Shown here in pieces: positions 59,764 through 64,000 of a stretch of 64,000 nt of DNA; the stretch's first letter is position 1; every line of letters starts with the position of its first letter. Source of the DNA: Natrinema marinum (GTDB taxonomy: Archaea; Halobacteriota; Halobacteria; Halobacteriales; Natrialbaceae); contig NZ_CP100763.1 of NCBI RefSeq assembly GCF_024296685.1, forward strand, positions 1,302,001 to 1,366,000. Reading direction: 5' to 3'. The notes under the pieces are model-generated. The model made no database searches, had not been told where the DNA came from, and saw only the letters and a program-made list of their open reading frames with translations. A program made the translations under genes and the position numbers.

Positions 59764-60408
59764 TCATGCCGACCGACGGTCCTCGAGAATCCGCACGCCC
59801 ACCGCAGTCAGTCCGGCGACGGTGAGCACGAACCGCTCGCCGGTCCCCGCGATGGGGAAGATCCGCTCGATGCCCGTCGCGGGTTCGCCACGGGTGGGGT
59901 CGAACCCGGTTCTGTAGTGGGTGTTCTCGGTCGTCCCGCGGGCCGTCGTCTCGGCGAGTCCGCTGCCCTCGAGTTCGACGAACGTCTGGACGAGCCCGCG
60001 CTGGTCGGTGAGCAGCAGCGAGCCCGAGAGGTCGTAAAACCGGTCGTGGAGCGGCCAGAAGAGGTTGACGCCGTTGAAGAAGGCGTCGAACAGGACGTGC
60101 GCGAACAGGAGCGCGGCGAGCGTCGTCCACGCGACTCGAGGGGCCGTCTCTCCCCAGCGCGCTCGGACGAACGATTCCTCGCGGACCGCGCCGTCCCAGA
60201 GCAAGACGGCGGCGGGGACGAGGACGATCCAGAGGTTGTGCAGCGCCGCGCGGTGGGTGCCGGGGACGACGATCCCGATCAGCGTGTCGAGATCCAGCAG
60301 CGCGCTACAGCCCATCACGAACAGGATCTTGCGGGTATCGAACGCGTCGCCGAGCAGCGCGACGCCGAGCAGTCCCGCAAACGCGACGTGGACGACGGTC
60401 GATGGCAC
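59764..60408 (-). CDS. YdjM-like membrane metal-dependent hydrolase
   Basis: A 214-residue membrane protein, GTG start. MPSTVVHVAFAGLLGVALLGDAFDTRKILFVMGCSALLDLDTLIGIVV shows the His/Asp motif layout of the YdjM/LexA-binding-like 'metal-dependent hydrolase' membrane family (VHVAFAG, LLDLDTLIG, HNLWIVLVPA, HVLFDAFFNG). About four or five helices are seen. The C-terminal half (ELEGSGLAETTARGTTENTHYRTGFDP) faces outward or inward without known activity. Catalysis is not proven in this family. Confidence 0.8.
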   Translation of the reverse strand: MPSTVVHVAFAGLLGVALLGDAFDTRKILFVMGCSALLDLDTLIGIVVPGTHRAALHNLWIVLVPAAVLLWDGAVREESFVRARWGETAPRVAWTTLAALLFAHVLFDAFFNGVNLFWPLHDRFYDLSGSLLLTDQRGLVQTFVELEGSGLAETTARGTTENTHYRTGFDPTRGEPATGIERIFPIAGTGERFVLTVAGLTAVGVRILEDRRSA

Positions 60409-60525
60409 GTACCGCCGACTCGAACCGCGAGGGCTTGACTGTTGGGGCGTCGGGTCGAGCTCGCGCGACCCGTCGCGGCGGTCCGTCTCCGGTAGGTACT
60501 TGAGTCGACCGGGCGACCGACGCGT

Positions 60526-61236
60526 ATGGGCGGGCGCGGACCGAAACGGGAACTCGCGGAGAAGATCGCCGGGGAGATCACGTTGAGCGACGACCCCGGC
60601 GCGACGCTGCGGAAGTGGCGCACCGACTTCGACGTCTCGCAGACCGACCTCGCGGCCGAACTCGACGTTTCGTCGTCGGTTATCTCCGACTACGAGAGCG
60701 GCCGCCGGGAGAGCCCCGGCATCGGCGTCGTCGGTCGACTCGTCGAGGGGCTACTCGCGATCGACGAGCGCCGCGGCGGCGAGCGCATCCGGCAGTACGG
60801 TCGCGTCCTCTCGGCGGGCTTCGAGAGCGACGTGGTCCACGACCTGCGGGAGTACGCCACCTCGATCCCCCTCGCGCGGCTCTACGACGACCTCGAGGCC
60901 ACGGAGATTGCGTCGAGCGGCACCGACAGCGTCAGCGGCCACACCGTCATCGACAGCATTCAGGCGATCACCCGCCTCTCGAGCGAGGAGTTCTTCCGAC
61001 TCTACGGCCAGAGCACGAATCGCGTCCTCGTCTTCACGGGCGTGACGCGAGGCGAATCCCCGCTGGTCGCGCTGCGGGTCGTCAACCCGACGCCGAACGC
61101 CGTCATCCTCCACGGCATCGACGAGGCCGACCTCTGGGACCACGCGGCCGATCTGGCGCGGATCGACGGCTACTCGCTGGCCGTGACGAACGCGCCGTTG
61201 GACGAGATGCTCGAGCACCTCGTGACCCTCGAGTGA
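60526..61236 (+). CDS. XRE-type HTH transcriptional regulator
   Basis: A 236-residue archaeal regulator of the COG1709 type. Residues about 27-85 contain the XRE helix-turn-helix (LRKWRTDFDVSQTDLAAELDVSSSVISDYESGRRESPGIGVVGRLVEGLL). The C-terminal domain (DVVHDLREYATSIPLARLYDDLEATEIASSGTDSVSGHTVIDSIQAITRLSSEEFFRLYGQSTNRVLVFTGVTRGESPLVALRVVNPTPNAVILHGIDEADLWDHAADLARIDGYSLAVT) is an archaeal sensor-like domain. It converges on gcvH. The regulated genes are not known. Confidence 0.86.
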   Translation: MGGRGPKRELAEKIAGEITLSDDPGATLRKWRTDFDVSQTDLAAELDVSSSVISDYESGRRESPGIGVVGRLVEGLLAIDERRGGERIRQYGRVLSAGFESDVVHDLREYATSIPLARLYDDLEATEIASSGTDSVSGHTVIDSIQAITRLSSEEFFRLYGQSTNRVLVFTGVTRGESPLVALRVVNPTPNAVILHGIDEADLWDHAADLARIDGYSLAVTNAPLDEMLEHLVTLE

Positions 61237-61295
61237 GCCAGTAGTGCTTGCGGCGCCGCTGTTGGGAACCGAGCAGAAAGGTGATCAGCGGCGGC

Positions 61296-61682
61296 TTACG
61301 CGATCTGCTTCTCGTACTCGTCGGCGGTCAGGAGCGCCCCGAGTTCGTCGGGATCGTCCGGTTCGATCTCGAGCATCCAGCCCTCGCCGAACGGGTCGTC
61401 GTTGACGAGTTCGGGCGCGTCGAACAGGTCGTCGTTGATCGCGACGACCTCGCCGCCGACCGGCGCGTAGAGGTCGGAGACGGCCTTGATCGACTCGACG
61501 ACGCCGAACTCCGCCTCCTGAGAGAGGTCGTCGCCCACGTCGGGGAGTTCGACGAAGACCACGTCGCCGAGTTCGTCCTGAGCGAAGTCGGAGATGCCGA
61601 CCTGAACGGTGCCATCGTCGGTCTCGAGGGCCCACTCGTGCGATTCCAGATACCGTCTATCGTCGGGAACGTCGAAGCTCAT
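61296..61682 (-). CDS. gcvH: Glycine cleavage system H protein
   Basis: A 128-residue lipoyl carrier. Lipoyl-lysine lies in [15 protein letters not shown] (near residue 60) and the domain is complete. It is 1 base downstream of gcvT on the same strand, and the two are coupled. The gcvP genes, expected next, are absent: an XRE regulator of opposite strand follows instead. Confidence 0.94.
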   Translation of the reverse strand: MSFDVPDDRRYLESHEWALETDDGTVQVGISDFAQDELGDVVFVELPDVGDDLSQEAEFGVVESIKAVSDLYAPVGGEVVAINDDLFDAPELVNDDPFGEGWMLEIEPDDPDELGALLTADEYEKQIA

Positions 61683-61683
61683 G

Positions 61684-62781
61684 TTATACTGTGTCGATGA
61701 AGGGCGTCGTTTCAACTCTTGCCTTTTTGGACTGACCGCGGACGATCACCTGCAGCGTCGTCCCCGGCTCGGCGTACTCGACGGGGACGTAGCCCAACCC
61801 GATCGGTCGCTCGAGCGTGGGGCTCATCGTCCCGCTCGTGACGGTGCCGATAACCCGGCTCTCGGCGTTCGTGATGTCGTAGCCGTGTCGGGGGACGCCG
61901 CGGTCGATCAACTGGAAGCCGACCAACTGTTCGTCGACGCCCGCGTCCTCGATCTCCGCGAGGGCGTCCCGGCCGACGAACTCGGTCTCGAGCGCGACGG
62001 TAAAGCCGATGCCGGCCTCGTAGGGCGTCCGCGGGTCGGTCTCGGAGTCGAAGTCCTGCCCGGCGAGCAGCAAGCCGGCCTCGATGCGGAGCGTATCCCG
62101 CGCGCCGAGCCCGCAGGGCTGGCAGTCGAACGCCGCCCAGATCTCCTCGGCCGCCGCCCACGGGACGATCAGCTCGAAGCCGTCCTCGCCGGTGTAGCCC
62201 GTGCGGGCGGTCCAGCACTCGACGCCGTCGATCGTCGCGTAGCGGGCCCCGAAGCGCTCGAGGTCGTCGACCGATTCGTCGGTCGCTTCCTCGACCAGCG
62301 CGACCGCGTTCGGCCCCTGGACGGCGAACATGGCGTACTCGTCGGTCCGGTTGTCGACGACCGCCTCGAGATCCCACTCGTTGCGGTAGCGGATCCATCG
62401 CTCGTGAGTCGCCTCGTCGGTGCCGGCGTTGGGGACGAACAGGAAAGTCGACTGCCCGTCTTCGTCGGGCAGTCGGTAGATCACCGTATCGTCGATGATG
62501 ACTCCGTCCTCGTCGGTGATGACGGCGTACTGGGAGTCACCCACGTCGAGCCGGGTGACGTCGTTCGAGGTGAGCCGTTGCATCAGTTCCGTCGCGTCCG
62601 GGCCCGAGACGTGAATCTGGCCCATGTGCGAGACGTCGAAGATGCCCGCGTCCTCCCTGACGGCCGCGTGCTCGGTCTGAATCGAATCGAACTCGACCGG
62701 CATATCCCAGCCGCCAAACTCCGTGAACTTCGCCCCGCGCTCGTCGTGAATCCCACGTAACGGCGGCGTCTGAAGCGGCAT
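61684..62781 (-). CDS. gcvT: Aminomethyltransferase (glycine cleavage T protein)
   Basis: A 365-residue tetrahydrofolate-dependent aminomethyltransferase. Key segments are [79 protein letters not shown] and [19 protein letters not shown], all typical of GcvT. It transfers the methylene group of the H-protein-bound aminomethyl to folate. It precedes gcvH directly. No irregularity is seen in length. Confidence 0.95.
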   Translation of the reverse strand: MPLQTPPLRGIHDERGAKFTEFGGWDMPVEFDSIQTEHAAVREDAGIFDVSHMGQIHVSGPDATELMQRLTSNDVTRLDVGDSQYAVITDEDGVIIDDTVIYRLPDEDGQSTFLFVPNAGTDEATHERWIRYRNEWDLEAVVDNRTDEYAMFAVQGPNAVALVEEATDESVDDLERFGARYATIDGVECWTARTGYTGEDGFELIVPWAAAEEIWAAFDCQPCGLGARDTLRIEAGLLLAGQDFDSETDPRTPYEAGIGFTVALETEFVGRDALAEIEDAGVDEQLVGFQLIDRGVPRHGYDITNAESRVIGTVTSGTMSPTLERPIGLGYVPVEYAEPGTTLQVIVRGQSKKARVETTPFIDTV

Positions 62782-62981
62782 ATCCGGAACGTCATCCGCG
62801 GAGTAGTAATGTCTTTTCGTCGGCCGAACGCCGCGACCGATGACGGGACCGGCGTCCCCTTCGAAACATTCGAGCCGGTACCCGCCTCGAGAGAGTCCAC
62901 ATCACGTCCGATTCGACCGACGGGGAGGCGAAACCTAGTGTGGTTAACAACCCGGCGGGCTATCGCCTCCGGTTGCCGAAA

Positions 62982-62990
62982 CTATATGCC
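62982..62990 (+). promoter_or_regulatory. TATA element of the aldehyde dehydrogenase gene
   Basis: The stretch ctatatgcc lies 25-33 bases before the ATG at 63015, consistent with a leaderless transcript. Confidence 0.55.
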
Positions 62991-63014
62991 TAAAAACAAC
63001 GTACAGATCTCCGT

Positions 63015-64000
63015 ATGAGCGCTCCGAAACTCGAGCCCCAAGCGGAGTGGGATCGAATTTACATCGACGGCGAGTGGCGTGAGGCTGCCAGCGGCGAGAC
63101 GCTCCCGGTGGAAAATCCGGCGAAACAGGAAGTGTTTACGGAAGTACCGGCGGCGACCGAGGAGGACGTCGACGCCGCCTACGAGGCGGCCGAGGCCGCC
63201 CAGCCGGAGTGGGAAGACACGCCCCGCGAGGAGCGCAACGAGATCGTCCAGAACCTACTGAACGAACTCAACGGCCGCTTCGAGGAGGTCGCGGGCCTGC
63301 TCGCGACGGAGGCCGGCACGCCCGGCTATCGAGCGATGGGCGAGTTCGCCACCGCGACCGGCGACGTGGAGATGGCACTGGAACTCGAGGCGCCCGAAGA
63401 GGAGGTCCGGCCCTCCTCATCGGTCGACGACAAGGACAACCACATCGTCTACGAGCCGGTCGGCGTCGTCGGCGTCATCTCGCCGTGGAACTTCCCGCTG
63501 CACCTCTCGCTGCGCGCCGTTGCGCCCGCGATCGCGCTGGGTAACACCGTCGTCCTGAAGCCGGCGACCGACACCCCGATCACGGGCGGCCTGCTCATCG
63601 CGAAGCTCTGCGAGGCCGCGGGCGTCCCCGACGGCGTCGTCAACGTCGTCACCGGCCGCGGCTCCGACATCGGCGACCGGATCGCCAACCACCCCATCCC
63701 GCGGGTCATCTCCTTTACCGGCTCGACGGCCGTCGGTAAGGGCGTCGCCGAAAACGCCGGCGGCAGCCTCGCGCTACCCGCCCTCGAGCTCGGGGGCAAC
63801 GCGCCATTCATCGTCACCGACGAGGCCGACCTCGAGCGGGCCGCCCGCGCCGGCGCGTTCGGGTCGTTCTTCCACCAAGGGCAGGTCTGCATCTCGATCA
63901 ACCGCCACCTCGTCCACGAGTCGCTGTACGACGAGTACGTCGACCTGCTGGTCGACCACGCCGAATCGCTCATCGTGGGCGACCCCTCCGAGAACGAGGA
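63015..64000 (+). CDS. Aldehyde dehydrogenase (partial, N-terminal part)
   Basis: The gene is cut by the window end after 328 codons. It begins MSAPKLEPQAEWDRIYIDGEWREA. Present are the NAD-binding and catalytic blocks of the ALDH superfamily: VGVVGVISPWNFPLHLSLRAVAPAIALGNTVVLKPA, ISFTGSTAVGKGVAENAGG, LPALELGGNAPFIV and the catalytic Cys in GSFFHQGQVCISINR. The length is consistent with a roughly 500-residue soluble NAD(P)-dependent enzyme. The substrate is unknown; vanillin/benzaldehyde-type ALDHs have similar openings. Confidence 0.93.
   Translation, partial: MSAPKLEPQAEWDRIYIDGEWREAASGETLPVENPAKQEVFTEVPAATEEDVDAAYEAAEAAQPEWEDTPREERNEIVQNLLNELNGRFEEVAGLLATEAGTPGYRAMGEFATATGDVEMALELEAPEEEVRPSSSVDDKDNHIVYEPVGVVGVISPWNFPLHLSLRAVAPAIALGNTVVLKPATDTPITGGLLIAKLCEAAGVPDGVVNVVTGRGSDIGDRIANHPIPRVISFTGSTAVGKGVAENAGGSLALPALELGGNAPFIVTDEADLERAARAGAFGSFFHQGQVCISINRHLVHESLYDEYVDLLVDHAESLIVGDPSENE

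Overview
The window comes from a halophilic archaeon (class Halobacteria), most like the Natrialbales (Natrinema/Haloterrigena-type genomes). The grounds are high G+C, very acidic proteins, and archaeal information genes: RFC large subunit, topoisomerase VI, and the alpha and beta subunits of the 20S proteasome. TATA elements sit about 25-35 bases upstream of start codons with no room for a leader, the tRNA lacks an encoded CCA, and there are haloarchaea-type small proteins (HalOD1, amphi-Trp, CPxCG zinc micro-proteins). The species assignment is inference; no database was searched.

Layout. 1-9.3 kb holds mixed housekeeping genes: an RNase Z-like hydrolase, an Nmad3-like protein, a sensor kinase, a hexapeptide acyltransferase, type II NADH dehydrogenase, arginase, and a DtxR-type regulator with a palindrome on its own promoter. 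9.4-21.9 kb is a DNA-topology and proteostasis block. gyrB-gyrA runs on the minus strand, psmA-psmB and a His-tailed flavoprotein disulfide reductase lie between, and top6B-top6A runs on the plus strand. 21.9-24.1 kb carries metabolic hydrolases, an AlkP-family pseudogene and tRNA-Glu(UUC). 24.1-36.1 kb looks accessory. It has a Tat-signal protein paired with a PQQ dehydrogenase that lacks a signal, a secreted cupredoxin-glucose/sorbosone dehydrogenase, a secreted SMP-30-like propeller protein, two tandem cation exchangers with an ArsR-like regulator beside an operator-like palindrome, and an HTH/THI5-like sensor fusion. Asn-Glu-Thr sequon clusters recur in the secreted proteins. 36-45 kb is mixed, including MOSC and UbiA-family proteins and sucC-sucD.

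45.3-52.6 kb carries a type III RuBisCO behind a 22-base perfect palindrome, a membrane protein with paired repeats flanking its TATA box, a subfamily-I haloalkane dehalogenase-like hydrolase, and a four-gene biotin operon (bioB, a BioU-like oxidoreductase, bioF, bioD) that lacks bioA. 52.6-64 kb holds rfcL, a glutamate-cysteine ligase-like enzyme, a CNNM/CorC membrane protein, a CinA-like protein, an HtpX-like protease, an HTH regulator, gcvT-gcvH with no adjacent gcvP, and the start of an aldehyde dehydrogenase cut by the window end.

The strongest functional units are the biotin operon, in which the BioU-like enzyme probably fills the DAPA step, the putative extracytoplasmic PQQ oxidation module, and the topoisomerase/proteasome block.
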